DNA of 64,000 nt from Bacillus sp. ISL-37 (GCF_018613315.1 NZ_JAGGQL010000016.1:62001-126000); one strand, 5' to 3'. Counted from the first letter of the stretch, positions 35,833-45,206 are shown. A program made the numbers and translations. The notes: generated by a model not told the origin, from the letters alone.

Positions 35833-36609
35833 TTAATTTCCTTTAAAATTTGGCTTCCGTTTCTCACTGAAGGCTGCCAGCGCTTCGAGTCGGTCTTCTG
35901 TCGGAATGGTCACTTCATATGCTTTGCGCTCGATTTGCAATCCTGTCTGCAAGTCCGCGTTCATCCCCTGCTTGACGGCGTACTTTGCCTGCTGCAGGGC
36001 CACTGGACCGTTCGCCAGCATCATGTCAGCAAATTTCAAGCATTCATCAAGCAAGCTCCCTTTTTTGACGACAGCAGTGACGAGTCCATATTCAAGCGCT
36101 TCCTCAGCTTTCAGCCGGCGCGCGGTCAAAATCAGCTCAAGTGCTTTTGCTTGCCCGATCAATCTTGGCAGCCGCTGTGTGCCACCTGCTCCCGGGATAA
36201 TGGCCAGGCTTGTTTCTGTCAATCCCATCTGTGTTCCTGCAGCGGCAACACGGAAATCGCAGGCAAGGGCCAGCTCCATTCCGCCTCCGAAGGCAAATCC
36301 ATTGATGGCAGCAATCGTCGGCTGTGGAAGCTGGTCAACCATCGTGAAGACCTCGCCGATTTTATAAATGTTCCGCTTTACGTCCTCATCAGACAAAGTA
36401 CGGCGCTCCTTTAAATCAGCTCCGACACTGAATGCCTTTTCACCAGCTCCAGTAAAAATGACGACTCTGGCTTCACGGTTCGATCTAATTTTTTCAATCA
36501 TTTGCTGTAATTCTCCGAGTGTTTCATAGTTAAAAGCGTTTAATGCGTCCGGACGATTCAGCGTGACAATAGCTGTATGTCCTTCTAATTGGAATTCTAT
36601 GTTTCCCAA
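35833..36609 (-). CDS. enoyl-CoA hydratase/isomerase family protein
   Basis: A 258-residue crotonase-fold enzyme, the usual family length when started at TTG 36609 (LGNIEFQLEGHTAIVTLNRP) behind AGAAGGAG. Longer in-frame starts give a non-homologous N-terminus. Motifs are AFSVGADLKER (oxyanion loop), GFAFGGGMELALACDFRVA and ETSLAIIPGAGGTQRLPR, with the two catalytic glutamate positions present. It hydrates trans-2-enoyl-CoA in beta-oxidation. It lies downstream of lcfB, separated by a terminator, and is probably part of the same fatty-acid function. Confidence 0.9.
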   Translation of the reverse strand: MGNIEFQLEGHTAIVTLNRPDALNAFNYETLGELQQMIEKIRSNREARVVIFTGAGEKAFSVGADLKERRTLSDEDVKRNIYKIGEVFTMVDQLPQPTIAAINGFAFGGGMELALACDFRVAAAGTQMGLTETSLAIIPGAGGTQRLPRLIGQAKALELILTARRLKAEEALEYGLVTAVVKKGSLLDECLKFADMMLANGPVALQQAKYAVKQGMNADLQTGLQIERKAYEVTIPTEDRLEALAAFSEKRKPNFKGN

Positions 36610-36669
36610 ATTGATCAACTCCTTCTCCATTGACATTCTAGTTTGAATTTCGAATTTCCTCCCCAATGC

Positions 36670-36702
36670 GAAAAAAGAGGCAGGCACGGATGCCTGCCTC
36701 TC
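36670..36702 (-). terminator. terminator of lcfB
   Basis: Minus-strand AGAGGCAGGCA / TGCCTGCCTCT stem with a TTTTTTCG tail. Confidence 0.9.
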
Positions 36703-36712
36703 ATCTATAAAA

Positions 36713-38269
36713 TTATTGGTTTTGTAATACCTGATTCTTTAGCGCTCTTCTTAAAATTTTCCCAGTCGTATTCTTCGGAAGTTCTTCTAGGAACTCAATC
36801 GAGCTTGGCACCTTGTATTTCGCCAGGTGTTCGCGGCAATACTCGAGCAGCTGCTCTTCGGTAAGTTCAGGATTTTTGCTGACAACATAGCATCTTACTG
36901 CTTCGCCGAAATTCGGATCTGGTACACCGAGAACGGCAACCTCAACTACGTCTGGGTGATTGTATAATACTTCTTCGACTTCACGAGGATATACATTGTA
37001 TCCACCGACCAGGATCAGATCCTTTTTACGGTCAACAATGTAAAAATAGCCTTCTTCGTCCATGCGAGCGAGATCTCCTGTATACAACCAGCCATCCTTG
37101 ATTGTGGCAGCTGTTTCTTCTGGCATCTTATAATAGCCTGCCATAACATTCGGACCGCGGACGATCAATTCGCCAACTTCTCCAGGAGCTACTTCATCTC
37201 CCAATTCATTGACAACCTTGTTCTCAACATTCACGATTGAAGACCCAATTGAACCAGCCTTGCGTGGACGGTCAAGTGGATTGAAGCATGTGACTGGTGA
37301 AGCTTCCGACAAACCGTATCCTTCTGAAACCATTACATTGAATTTACGCTCAAAATTCTGAAGAAGCGCAACTGGAAGTGAAGCACCGCCAGAAATACAA
37401 AGTCGAAGTGATTTAAGGTCATCCGGATTTCCTTCTGGATACTGGAAAAGAAAATTGTACATTGTTGGTACTCCGGCAAATACAGTAGCCTCGTATTCCC
37501 GGGCAATCCTGAACACTTCCGCCGGGCTGAATCTAGGAACTATTAACAGTGTTCCACCATTCATCAATGGCGCATTAAGGGCAACTGTCAAACAGAAGAC
37601 ATGGAACATCGGCAAGGCTGTGATCACCTTGTCATCTTCGTTCATCTTAAGGTAATCGCTTACATCTTTTGCATTGCTATAAAGATTTTTGTGTGTAAGC
37701 ATGGCCCCTTTAGGCTTGCCTGTTGTTCCAGACGTATAAAGAATGACGGCGACATCATCATCATTCAGTTCAGGATCCTTGAAATCAAGATCTCCGGAAC
37801 CAACGACATGTGTAAACGGTTTCAATTTTGAACCTAAAGAAAGCTTGGACATTTCCTCTTCAGACATTTGGCTCTGGCCTGTCTCCGCGATAACGAAGTG
37901 TTCGACCTTTGGCAGATGCTTATGCATTTTTTCTGCGAGCGGCAGCATTAAATCCAGCCCGACGACAAGCTTTACATCACCGTTATTCAAGATATAGCCG
38001 ATTTCATCTGCTGTGTAAATTGGATTGATGGGAATGACTGTTGCACCGAGTCTAAGCGCTCCGTACAAACCGATGACAAAATGTGGAGAGTTTCCTAGCA
38101 ACAATGCGATATGATCGCCCTTTTTTACCCCTAGTTTCTCAAGTCCAGAAGCAAACTTCGTTACAGTAGCATCTAGCTCTGCATAGGTGCTTGCTTTGTC
38201 CATGAAAAAATATGCCGGCTTATCGCCCAGCATTGAGGCAGTGTGATGAAGCTGTGATGAAAGATTCAT
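36713..38269 (-). CDS. lcfB: long-chain fatty acid-CoA ligase
   Basis: A 518-residue ligase activating fatty acids for beta-oxidation. It has the P-loop [57 protein letters not shown] and the catalytic Lys in [15 protein letters not shown] 38269 ([13 protein letters not shown]) follows AAGGGGGAAGGGAG; the open frame extends upstream without a site. The position beside yhfN, lplJ and yhfI matches B. subtilis lcfB (yhfL). A strong sigmaA promoter lies at 38333-38361. I see no clear FadR operator. Confidence 0.93.
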   Translation of the reverse strand: MNLSSQLHHTASMLGDKPAYFFMDKASTYAELDATVTKFASGLEKLGVKKGDHIALLLGNSPHFVIGLYGALRLGATVIPINPIYTADEIGYILNNGDVKLVVGLDLMLPLAEKMHKHLPKVEHFVIAETGQSQMSEEEMSKLSLGSKLKPFTHVVGSGDLDFKDPELNDDDVAVILYTSGTTGKPKGAMLTHKNLYSNAKDVSDYLKMNEDDKVITALPMFHVFCLTVALNAPLMNGGTLLIVPRFSPAEVFRIAREYEATVFAGVPTMYNFLFQYPEGNPDDLKSLRLCISGGASLPVALLQNFERKFNVMVSEGYGLSEASPVTCFNPLDRPRKAGSIGSSIVNVENKVVNELGDEVAPGEVGELIVRGPNVMAGYYKMPEETAATIKDGWLYTGDLARMDEEGYFYIVDRKKDLILVGGYNVYPREVEEVLYNHPDVVEVAVLGVPDPNFGEAVRCYVVSKNPELTEEQLLEYCREHLAKYKVPSSIEFLEELPKNTTGKILRRALKNQVLQNQ

Positions 38270-38332
38270 TAACTCCCTTCCCCCTTTGCGGTGACAAGAG
38301 TCACCAAACTTTGTAAAAAGTTTTCTAAATAT

Positions 38333-38361
38333 ATTATATTGAAAGAAAATTATGGATTCAA
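38333..38361 (-). promoter_or_regulatory. sigmaA promoter of lcfB
   Basis: Minus strand TTGAAT (38361-38356), 17-bp spacer, TATAAT (38338-38333). A small hairpin GGTGAC/GTCACC lies in the leader. Confidence 0.78.
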
Positions 38362-38403
38362 GGAAAATATGTCGAAATTCTAACAATTTTACTTTTAGTA
38401 AAT

Positions 38404-38431
38404 TAAAAACGCGGTGTCATCAACACCGCGC
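38404..38431 (-). terminator. terminator of yhfI-lplJ
   Basis: CGCGGTGT / ACACCGCG stem followed by TTTTTAATTT on the minus strand. Confidence 0.88.
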
Positions 38432-38440
38432 TCCTTCAGT

Positions 38441-39430
38441 TTAATATATTAAGTTAATGAAATCTTCTTTAGAAATATTTCCGAAATAATGTTTGATGTC
38501 CACAGCTTCTAATGCACTGGCTATTTGATACTTCTCATATTTGATGCCGGTCAGATTGTCCTCTATTTCGGTGACATCGCCTACCCCAAAGAAATCTCCG
38601 TAAATTTTACAGTTTTCGATGATTCCCTTGTTGACTTCAAAACGGACATCGATTTGCCCCACGGGGAACCGATGCGAATGCTGCAGGTTGAACTTAGGCG
38701 ACTTTCCATAGTTCCAATCCCAATTCTGGTATCTTTCCTTTGAAAGCTCGTGGATTTTTTCCCAGTCCTGCTCTGTTAAAACATACTCAGGAATATCATC
38801 CAGTCCCTCAAAGATGTTTTTTAACAGAAGTGAACGGAATTGCTCAATTGTCACTTTTTCTGAGAGAAACTCGGAGATATTCGCAACCCGGCTGCGGATA
38901 GATTTAATTCCTTTTGATTCTATCTTGTCTTTTTTAACATTTAGCGCTGAAACCACACTTTCGATTTCTGAATCAAACAATAAGGTACCATGGCTGAACA
39001 TCCGCCCTCTTGTGGAAAATTGAGCGTTTCCGGATATCTTTCTTCCTTCAGCGAGCAGGTCATTCCTTCCGCTCAATTCGGCATCGACTCCCAGTTTCCT
39101 TAAGGCATTCACCACTGGCTCGGTAAACTTCCTGAAATTGTGGAAGCTTTCTCCGTCGTCTTTTGTGATAAAGCTGAAATTCAAGTTGCCAAGGTCGTGG
39201 TATACTGCTCCGCCTCCTGATAATCGGCGGACGACATGGATGCCATTGTTTTCGACATATTCAGTATTGATTTCTTCAATAGTGTTCTGGTTTTTGCCAA
39301 TAATGATGGATGGTTCGTTTATATAAAACAGTAAGTAGGTTTCATCGATATCGAGATTCTTCAAGGCATATTCTTCGATTGCCAGATTGATCCGAGGGTC
39401 TGTGATTCCTTTGTTGTCGATAAATAACAT
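38441..39430 (-). CDS. lplJ: lipoate-protein ligase LplJ
   Basis: A 329-residue ligase that attaches free lipoate (or octanoate) to E2 and GcvH domains. It shows the family motif VVRRLSGGGAVYHDLGNLNFS and the catalytic-lysine segment GRKISGNAQF, plus a C-terminal accessory domain. ATG 39430 (MLFIDNKGITDPRIN) follows AAAGGAG; the frame extends to 39526 into yhfI without a site. It is 13 bp downstream of yhfI, the same pairing as in B. subtilis. Confidence 0.94.
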   Translation of the reverse strand: MLFIDNKGITDPRINLAIEEYALKNLDIDETYLLFYINEPSIIIGKNQNTIEEINTEYVENNGIHVVRRLSGGGAVYHDLGNLNFSFITKDDGESFHNFRKFTEPVVNALRKLGVDAELSGRNDLLAEGRKISGNAQFSTRGRMFSHGTLLFDSEIESVVSALNVKKDKIESKGIKSIRSRVANISEFLSEKVTIEQFRSLLLKNIFEGLDDIPEYVLTEQDWEKIHELSKERYQNWDWNYGKSPKFNLQHSHRFPVGQIDVRFEVNKGIIENCKIYGDFFGVGDVTEIEDNLTGIKYEKYQIASALEAVDIKHYFGNISKEDFINLIY

Positions 39431-39443
39431 GATTGATTCTCCT

Positions 39444-40178
39444 TTATAAGGTGATTTCGAGCCCTTCCCTTGCAAGAGTAATCGGGCCATTGTAAACTGT
39501 GGAAGCTTCTGAAACAAGCTGGTCAATTTCTCCGTAATGGGGCAAATGGGTCAAGACTAACTGTTTCACACCCGCACCCTCAGCCAGCTTCCCATTGTCG
39601 TAGCTATTCATATGCCCCGCCCCTTTGCCATCCTGGTTACTATAAAAGTTGCATTCTGAGAGCAACAAGTCAGCTCCGGATGCAAATGGGATGAACTCTT
39701 CCTTGAAGGAAGTATCAGCTGTATATACCAGAGACTTTGCGCCTGCTTCGATCCTCATCGCATAGCAAGGAACTGGATGTACTGCAGAAATGAATGAGAT
39801 TGTGAAAGGCCCTACGGTAAGCGTTTTTGCCGGATCATAAGCGATCCCTTTTGTTATGTTCTTATATGTAAGCTTCGCAAACTCCTGCTTGTCCTGTGTA
39901 TGTCCGTAAATCGGAAGTTGCGGGGACTTCTTGCCCAGAAAGCCTTGGATGAGCCTGGCATGCTGTAATACTCCAATATCAGCGACATGATCGGGATGAT
40001 AGTGCGACAGCACCATGGCATCAAGCTCTTCGGGCTGCACGAAATTTTGGATTTTCGCCAGTACGCCGCTGCCAAAATCTATCATTAACTTAAACCCTTC
40101 ATGTTCAAGCAAATATCCAGTGCTGGCCTCATTCACCTTTGGGTAGCCGCCCCAGAATCCTATTATTGTTAGCTTCAA
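39444..40178 (-). CDS. yhfI: metallo-beta-lactamase-fold hydrolase YhfI
   Basis: A 244-residue MBL-fold protein of the RNase Z-like/phosphodiesterase branch, with the metal motif SHYHPDHVADIG, an Asp in YTADTSF and a late His in LTHLPHYG. The start is TTG 40178 (LKLTIIGFWGGYP) behind AGGAGGG, 7 bp away; an upstream ATG at 40214 has no site. It is co-transcribed with lplJ. The substrate is unknown. Confidence 0.88.
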   Translation of the reverse strand: MKLTIIGFWGGYPKVNEASTGYLLEHEGFKLMIDFGSGVLAKIQNFVQPEELDAMVLSHYHPDHVADIGVLQHARLIQGFLGKKSPQLPIYGHTQDKQEFAKLTYKNITKGIAYDPAKTLTVGPFTISFISAVHPVPCYAMRIEAGAKSLVYTADTSFKEEFIPFASGADLLLSECNFYSNQDGKGAGHMNSYDNGKLAEGAGVKQLVLTHLPHYGEIDQLVSEASTVYNGPITLAREGLEITL

Positions 40179-40287
40179 TGATTGCCCTCCTAAAATCACA
40201 CGTTTTTCTTTCACTATACTTCATTTTGCCCATTTTTTCACTTTAACGGCTTTTTCAGAAAATTATGATTGACGCCGGTTGTTCTGT

Positions 40288-40293
40288 TATAAT
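40288..40293 (+). promoter_or_regulatory. extended -10 promoter of yhfH
   Basis: TGTTATAAT (extended -10) lies about 58 bp before the yhfH start. There is no good -35 at standard distance, which an extended -10 can tolerate. Confidence 0.5.
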
Positions 40294-40350
40294 ACAATAA
40301 AATAAATAATAAAGCTGTATCAAAACACAAACTCAATTGGAGGGAACAGC

Positions 40351-40485
40351 ATGATTGAAAATGTCGTAGAATTCTTTCGCAATTTACCAGCAAAGCAATG
40401 CTCAGAGTGTGGAGAGACAATTAATGAACAACATGAGTGCTATGGAAATAAGTGCGATGGATGCATGGACCCTGGCAAACTATAA
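40351..40485 (+). CDS. yhfH: YhfH-family small zinc-ribbon protein (44 aa)
   Basis: A 44-residue protein with two Cys pairs, KQCSECGETIN and CYGNKCDGCMD, spaced like a zinc ribbon. TTGGAGGG precedes the ATG. It is divergent from yhfI, the neighbour it also has in B. subtilis. Its function is unknown; a regulatory or protein-binding zinc module is likely from the Cys pattern. Confidence 0.85.
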   Translation: MIENVVEFFRNLPAKQCSECGETINEQHECYGNKCDGCMDPGKL

Positions 40486-40561
40486 AAACTGAATCGTTTT
40501 CCTTCCCCGGTAATCCGGGTGTAATACAATCCCTTTCCCGCAGTGGTAAAACTGCACATAA

Positions 40562-40604
40562 AAAGCCAGCTCGTTTTATTTATAAACGGCTGGCTTCTTT
40601 TTTT
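40562..40604. terminator. bidirectional terminator (yhfH / yhgE)
   Basis: AAGCCAGC / GCTGGCTT stem with TTTTTTT to the right and AAAA (T on the minus strand) to the left, between convergent genes. Confidence 0.85.
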
Positions 40605-40606
40605 CT

Positions 40607-42823
40607 TTATTTAACTAACATTGCAAATTTCCTCTTAAACATCCAGTGGAAGTATACGCCTGTACTTGCTGCGAGCAGTAAGACATAAATGGCCAGTATA
40701 CCTGCATTTTGCCACATGAAATCGAAATCCCCGCTCGAGATGACAGCTTTGAATCCCTGCACTGAATATGTCATTGGCAAAAATGCATTGAACTTTTGCA
40801 AAAATCCTGGAATCAATTCCAACGGGAAAGTTCCTGCACTTGTCGTAAGCTGAAGGATCAAGATGACGATAGCAACAAACCGGCCCGGATCACCCAGCAA
40901 TGTTACTAGGAACTGAATCAATACAATAAATGTCAGACTTGTGATAATAGAGAAAGTAAAGAATAGCGGAATGCTTTCCACGTCTAAACCTAACCCAAAA
41001 AGTAAGATGACATCAGCTGCAAGTGCCTGCAATACCCCGATTCCTGCCAATATGCCGAATTTGCTGAAGAACCAGTTTGCCCCGCTGGTGGGAACACCTG
41101 CTGGTTCCCTCAACGGGAAGACAATTGAAAGCAGCAAAGCACCTACAAACAAGCCTAAAGATAAAAAGTATGGCGCAAAACCTGTACCATAGTTTGGAAC
41201 CGCTTTGATTGTTTTACTTTCTAGCTTCACAGGTGCCGCCAGCATGTTATAGGTATCCTGGTTAGGATTGAGCTTCGCTTCTTCCACTCCATCCTTTAGC
41301 TTTACAGTGAGCTCTGATGTCCCATCTGCTACCTTGGAATTCCCTTCAGATAATTCTCCAGCACCAGATGCCAGTTTGTCTGTTCCGTCCTTCATGGCTG
41401 CTGAACCAGCTGCCAGCTGATCCATTCCCCCTACAAGTTTAGAACTGCCATTCGCCAACTCAACAGAACCAGCTTTCGCTTCACTCAGCTTGTCACCGAA
41501 CAGCTGGAGACCCGAATGAAACTCTTCGTGTCCGGCTGCCAGCTTTGCAGCACCTGTTTCAAGTTGTCCGCTGCCAGATACGATTTTAGACATTCCCGCT
41601 TGTAGCTGTCCTTGACCAACAATGACTTCATTCAAGCCGGCTGATAATTTCTCAGAGCCGACAGCCAGTTCACCTGCTGAGCTTGAGAGCTGAGCAGTTC
41701 CTTGTTCAAGAGTGGCACTGCCTGCTTCCAGTTTGCTAAGCGCTTCGGCTAGCTTTTGGAAAGAAGCAAGCTCTTTCTGTTTATCAGGATCTGCAGCTAT
41801 TGCAGGCGCCATCGCCTCCATTTGTCTTTGCAGCTCTTGAATGCCTGCATGAAGTTGAGATGCTCCGCCAGCTGCATTGTCAGCCCCATTTTTCCAAGCT
41901 GTCAGGTTCTGGCTGAGATTTTCAGATCCTTGTTTAAGTTGTTTTGTACCTTCAATCATTGCTGGTATCTTGCTGTTAGCTTGATCTATACCTGCTTTTA
42001 TTTCTGTAGCTCCCGCAAGTAAATCTTCCTGGCCTGTCAACAGTTGACCCGAAGCATCCTCAAGCTTGGTTTCGCCTTCCTCCAATTGGCCAAGTCCGCT
42101 GGCTAGCTTTCCTGCTCCATTTGCAAGCTCTTTTGTTCCGTAATTAGCCGAATTCATTCCCTGGTTGAATTCAATCGATTTGCTCGCCAGAACGGACAGG
42201 TTATTATATAGCGCCTGGCTTCCATCTTTCAGCTTTACCGCACCCTCGTTCAGGTCTGAAGCTCCGTCACTCGCTTTGCCAAGGCCATCTGCCAATTCGC
42301 CGATCTTCTCAAACATGGTTTCAGCATAAGTTTCAGAAACCTTTTCGGAGACGGAAGCTTTTATTCTTTCAGCTGCTGTTTCACCAATCTGAGCTGATAG
42401 AAAATTGAAACTTTCATTAGGCATATAAACAAGTTCAAGCTTTTTGGGATGCTCATCCATTAAGGTTGTTGCATTCTCGGAAAAGTCTTTCGGGATTTTG
42501 ATCAGCATATAATATCTTTGCTGCTGCAGACCTTTTATCCCTTTTTCTTCCGACACAAATTCAAAACCGAAGTCCTGGTTCTCTTTTAATTTTTCAACTA
42601 AATCATCGCCAAGCTCCATCTTCTTCCCATCAATCGCAGAACCTGAATCTCCATTGACAACTGCTACAGGCAAATCTGCCAGATGTTCATATGGATCCCA
42701 GAATGCCCATAGAAACATCCCACTGTACAGGACCGGGATAAACAGGACGGCGATGATTGGAATAAGAAGCTTTTTATTTTGGAAAATAGCAAGCAATTCC
42801 TGCGTGAATAATTTATTTTTCAT
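40607..42823 (-). CDS. yhgE: YhgE/Pip-family membrane protein (ABC-2-like)
   Basis: A 738-residue protein. One N-terminal membrane helix is followed by a long extracellular part of about 500 residues and five C-terminal membrane helices. The extracellular part contains many glycine heptads of the form xxLxxGx (for example KLAAGHEEFHSGLQ, ELANGSSKLVGGMDQLAAG, KLASGAGELSEGNSKVADG), predicting a long coiled structure. Relatives include the lactococcal phage infection protein Pip. ATG 42823 (MKNKLFTQELLA) follows GAGGAGG. yhgD and an operator at 42847-42869 lie upstream, implying repression by YhgD. Confidence 0.9.
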   Translation of the reverse strand: MKNKLFTQELLAIFQNKKLLIPIIAVLFIPVLYSGMFLWAFWDPYEHLADLPVAVVNGDSGSAIDGKKMELGDDLVEKLKENQDFGFEFVSEEKGIKGLQQQRYYMLIKIPKDFSENATTLMDEHPKKLELVYMPNESFNFLSAQIGETAAERIKASVSEKVSETYAETMFEKIGELADGLGKASDGASDLNEGAVKLKDGSQALYNNLSVLASKSIEFNQGMNSANYGTKELANGAGKLASGLGQLEEGETKLEDASGQLLTGQEDLLAGATEIKAGIDQANSKIPAMIEGTKQLKQGSENLSQNLTAWKNGADNAAGGASQLHAGIQELQRQMEAMAPAIAADPDKQKELASFQKLAEALSKLEAGSATLEQGTAQLSSSAGELAVGSEKLSAGLNEVIVGQGQLQAGMSKIVSGSGQLETGAAKLAAGHEEFHSGLQLFGDKLSEAKAGSVELANGSSKLVGGMDQLAAGSAAMKDGTDKLASGAGELSEGNSKVADGTSELTVKLKDGVEEAKLNPNQDTYNMLAAPVKLESKTIKAVPNYGTGFAPYFLSLGLFVGALLLSIVFPLREPAGVPTSGANWFFSKFGILAGIGVLQALAADVILLFGLGLDVESIPLFFTFSIITSLTFIVLIQFLVTLLGDPGRFVAIVILILQLTTSAGTFPLELIPGFLQKFNAFLPMTYSVQGFKAVISSGDFDFMWQNAGILAIYVLLLAASTGVYFHWMFKRKFAMLVK

Positions 42824-42846
42824 GATGTCCTCCTCGTTGTAAAGAA

Positions 42847-42869
42847 TGACCGTTTTGTTCATTCAGTCA
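42847..42869. promoter_or_regulatory. predicted YhgD operator ahead of yhgE
   Basis: Minus strand reads TGAC-TGAATGAACAAAAC-GGTCA. It shares 18-19 of 23 positions with the site ahead of yhgD (43486-43508) and has inverted TGAC/GGTCA ends. Confidence 0.7.
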
Positions 42870-42895
42870 ATTCCAGGCTTGAAATAAGGATTATC

Positions 42896-43468
42896 TTATT
42901 CAGACAATCCTCTGAAAATATAGAACTCAAATAACTCTGAGATTTTTTCTTTTTCAAGTGGCTCGTTCTTTTTTTCCCAGTCAAAGATCAGCGCAATATA
43001 AAGCTTCATCATGATGAAAGCAGTAATCTCCGGATCACATTCCTTAATTTCACCTTTTTCGATCGCTTGGATTACTTTCTCTTTAATAAAGCTCAGAATA
43101 GCAGATTCTAATTTATCCATAACCTCCAGAACGGCTGGTGTTCCTATATCTCGCGCTTCTTGCGAAAGCTTGATGGTTAGCTGGTGCCTTTTACGAAACT
43201 CCAGCAGCCTGTACAAAGCCCTATGGACATTTTCATAAAAAGAATCTTCCGTATTTACTGCCTCATTTGCGACTACTTTCATTTCTTTGATCAGCCCATT
43301 AATGATTTCATCGAAAAGCTGTTCTTTATTTTTGAAAAAGGTATAGATTGTCCCTTTACCAACGTTCGCCAGCTTTGCCACCTGGTCAATCGTAGTCGCC
43401 TTATATCCGTATAGCGAAAAAGAGTTGGTGGCCGCATCAATAATCTGCTGTCTTCGGTCAATTGCCAT
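42896..43468 (-). CDS. yhgD: TetR/AcrR-family transcriptional regulator YhgD
   Basis: A 190-residue repressor with an N-terminal helix-turn-helix (DQVAKLANVGKGTIYTFFKNKEQLF) and a helical ligand/dimer domain. ATG 43468 (MAIDRRQQIIDAA) follows AGAGGGGG; the in-frame start at 43492 overlaps the predicted operator. It sits directly upstream of yhgE on the same strand, as in B. subtilis. Paired operators before yhgD and yhgE indicate control of both genes. Confidence 0.9.
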   Translation of the reverse strand: MAIDRRQQIIDAATNSFSLYGYKATTIDQVAKLANVGKGTIYTFFKNKEQLFDEIINGLIKEMKVVANEAVNTEDSFYENVHRALYRLLEFRKRHQLTIKLSQEARDIGTPAVLEVMDKLESAILSFIKEKVIQAIEKGEIKECDPEITAFIMMKLYIALIFDWEKKNEPLEKEKISELFEFYIFRGLSE

Positions 43469-43485
43469 GATATCCCCCTCTAAAA

Positions 43486-43508
43486 TGACCAAATGAGAAA
43501 AACGGTCA
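43486..43508. promoter_or_regulatory. predicted YhgD operator ahead of yhgD
   Basis: Plus strand reads TGAC-CAAATGAGAAAAAC-GGTCA, 17 bp upstream of the yhgD ATG. It closely matches the site before yhgE, in opposite orientation. Confidence 0.7.
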
Positions 43509-43576
43509 ATATGTCAAAAATTAATTTATCATATCTTTTACACTATGGCAAGCGTGTGTACTGTGAAAACAAAAAT

Positions 43577-43599
43577 AAAAAACCCTAAAAGGGTTTTTT
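43577..43599 (-). terminator. terminator of hemEHY
   Basis: AAAAACCCT / AGGGTTTTTT stem and T-run just after the hemY stop. Confidence 0.85.
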
Positions 43600-43600
43600 A

Positions 43601-45025
43601 TCAGTTAAGCTTCAAGAATGCCACAATCTTTTCAACGGCGGCTTCTCCCTGGTCGATGCAGTCCGGAAGGCCGACTCCTTCATAGGAACTGCCGCCAACG
43701 AAGACACCTGGAAGCTCACCGGCCAGGTCATTCTTCAGATTCGCGACCCTTTCCTTATGTCCGACGGTGTACTGCGGCATTGCCTCTTTCCATCGGGAAA
43801 CTACGGCAAACTCAGGTTCTGTCTGGATATCCATCGTTTTATTTAAATCCTCAAGAGCAATCTTGATGATTTCATCGTCCGAAAGCTCGACAATTGCCTC
43901 GTCCCCAGGCCTGCCAACATAAAGGCGCAGCAATACTTTTCCCTCAGGAGTAGTATGGGGCCATTTTTTATGTGTCCAGGTGCAGGCAGTGATTGTGTAG
44001 TCACTGTTCCGCGATACAACGAATCCAGTACCATCAATATCTTCTTTTATGACACTTTCCGGGAATGCCATCGCAACTGTAGCCACCGATGTCGAGGGCA
44101 TATTCCGGAAAGGATCAAAAATATGTTCATGATCTGAGAACATATGCAAGGCAGCTTCATGTGGGGCCGATACCAAGATACTATCTGCGTCCAGTATTTC
44201 CCCGCTGCTCAGCCTCATCCGGTAACCATCTTCCTGTTTGCTTACTTTATCGACCCGGATCCCTTTTATCACAGAACCTGGTTCGAGCTTCGACTCAATG
44301 GCATCGACAAAAGATTGCAAACCTGAAGTCACGGTCAGGAACATTCCTTTTTTCTTTGACTGGCCTGTTTCGGCAGACTTCTTTTTCGCCGACGGAGTCG
44401 TTTTCTTTGTACCAAGAATCAGGCTCCCGTATTTCTGTTCAACCTGATAGAATTGCGGGAAAGTTGATAGTAGACTCATGTTATCAATATCCCCGGCATA
44501 GATTCCGGAGAGCAGAGGTTCGATCAGATTTTCAACGACTTCATCCCCAAGCCTGCGACGGAAAAACTCACCTAGTGACTGGTCTCCTTTCACCTTGGAA
44601 GGTGGCATGAAGAAGTCTCCTGCAGCCCGGAACTTGCCTGGCCATGAAAACAGGCCGGTTGTGACAAAGGGGCCGATTTGTGTAGGGATCCCCATCACTG
44701 CACCGCCAGGCATAGGGTGGAGCTTGTCCTTCACTAACACATACGCTTTTCCGGTACTGTTATTGACTAGTTTATCCCCTAAGCCAACTTCCCTGGCGAG
44801 TCGTCCTGCACTCTCTTTCCTCTCAAGGAATGAATCTGGTCCTCTTTCAATCACAAAGCCATCTTTAACATATGTCTGCATTTTCCCGCCAACACGATGA
44901 GAGGCTTCGACCAATTTCACATCAAGCGGAAGCTGGTTCTCCCTGGCATGCTTTTGCAAATAGTATGCAGCTGACAAACCAGTTATGCCGCCCCCAACGA
45001 TTACAACTTTCTTCTTTTCTGTCAC
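43601..45025 (-). CDS. hemY: coproporphyrinogen III oxidase (HemY/CgoX)
   Basis: A 474-residue FAD enzyme oxidising coproporphyrinogen III to coproporphyrin III in the Gram-positive heme pathway. The N-terminal dinucleotide motif is VVIVGGGITGLSAAYYL; a mid-domain segment RGPDSFLERKESAGRLA and a C-terminal FAD motif VFVGGSSYEGVGLPDCIDQG follow. The GTG at 45025 follows AAGAAGGCG. It is the last gene of hemE-hemH-hemY. The spacer before it holds repeat element C. There is no signal peptide; it is cytosolic or membrane-associated. Confidence 0.94.
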   Translation of the reverse strand: MTEKKKVVIVGGGITGLSAAYYLQKHARENQLPLDVKLVEASHRVGGKMQTYVKDGFVIERGPDSFLERKESAGRLAREVGLGDKLVNNSTGKAYVLVKDKLHPMPGGAVMGIPTQIGPFVTTGLFSWPGKFRAAGDFFMPPSKVKGDQSLGEFFRRRLGDEVVENLIEPLLSGIYAGDIDNMSLLSTFPQFYQVEQKYGSLILGTKKTTPSAKKKSAETGQSKKKGMFLTVTSGLQSFVDAIESKLEPGSVIKGIRVDKVSKQEDGYRMRLSSGEILDADSILVSAPHEAALHMFSDHEHIFDPFRNMPSTSVATVAMAFPESVIKEDIDGTGFVVSRNSDYTITACTWTHKKWPHTTPEGKVLLRLYVGRPGDEAIVELSDDEIIKIALEDLNKTMDIQTEPEFAVVSRWKEAMPQYTVGHKERVANLKNDLAGELPGVFVGGSSYEGVGLPDCIDQGEAAVEKIVAFLKLN

Positions 45026-45055
45026 GGTAAATCGCCTTCTTTAAGTAGTTTTAGC

Positions 45056-45186
45056 GAGGCTCTTTTCGTAAACTTTTTTGCTGTCTCAGCCTGTATGAAT
45101 GCTATCTTAATTTTGAAGTCTCCTCGAAAAGAGCAATGATACCATTCTTGATGCGGTTTACAGAACATGTACGAAAAGCCGCAATT
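45056..45186. mobile_element. MITE-like element C (degenerate, about 130 bp)
   Basis: Ends GGCTCTTTTCGTAAACT and, inverted, GCGGCTTTTCGTACATG resemble the ends of elements A and B, and an internal CGAAAAGAGC recalls their inner arm. It fills the hemH-hemY spacer inside the hem operon. Confidence 0.55.
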
Positions 45187-45206
45187 ATTGCGAAATCAGC
45201 CTAATT

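Noticed and set aside
12990-45186. Insertion sequences with transposase
   Set aside because: None of the repeat elements encodes a transposase or a recognisable fragment of one; they are non-autonomous or not transposons at all.
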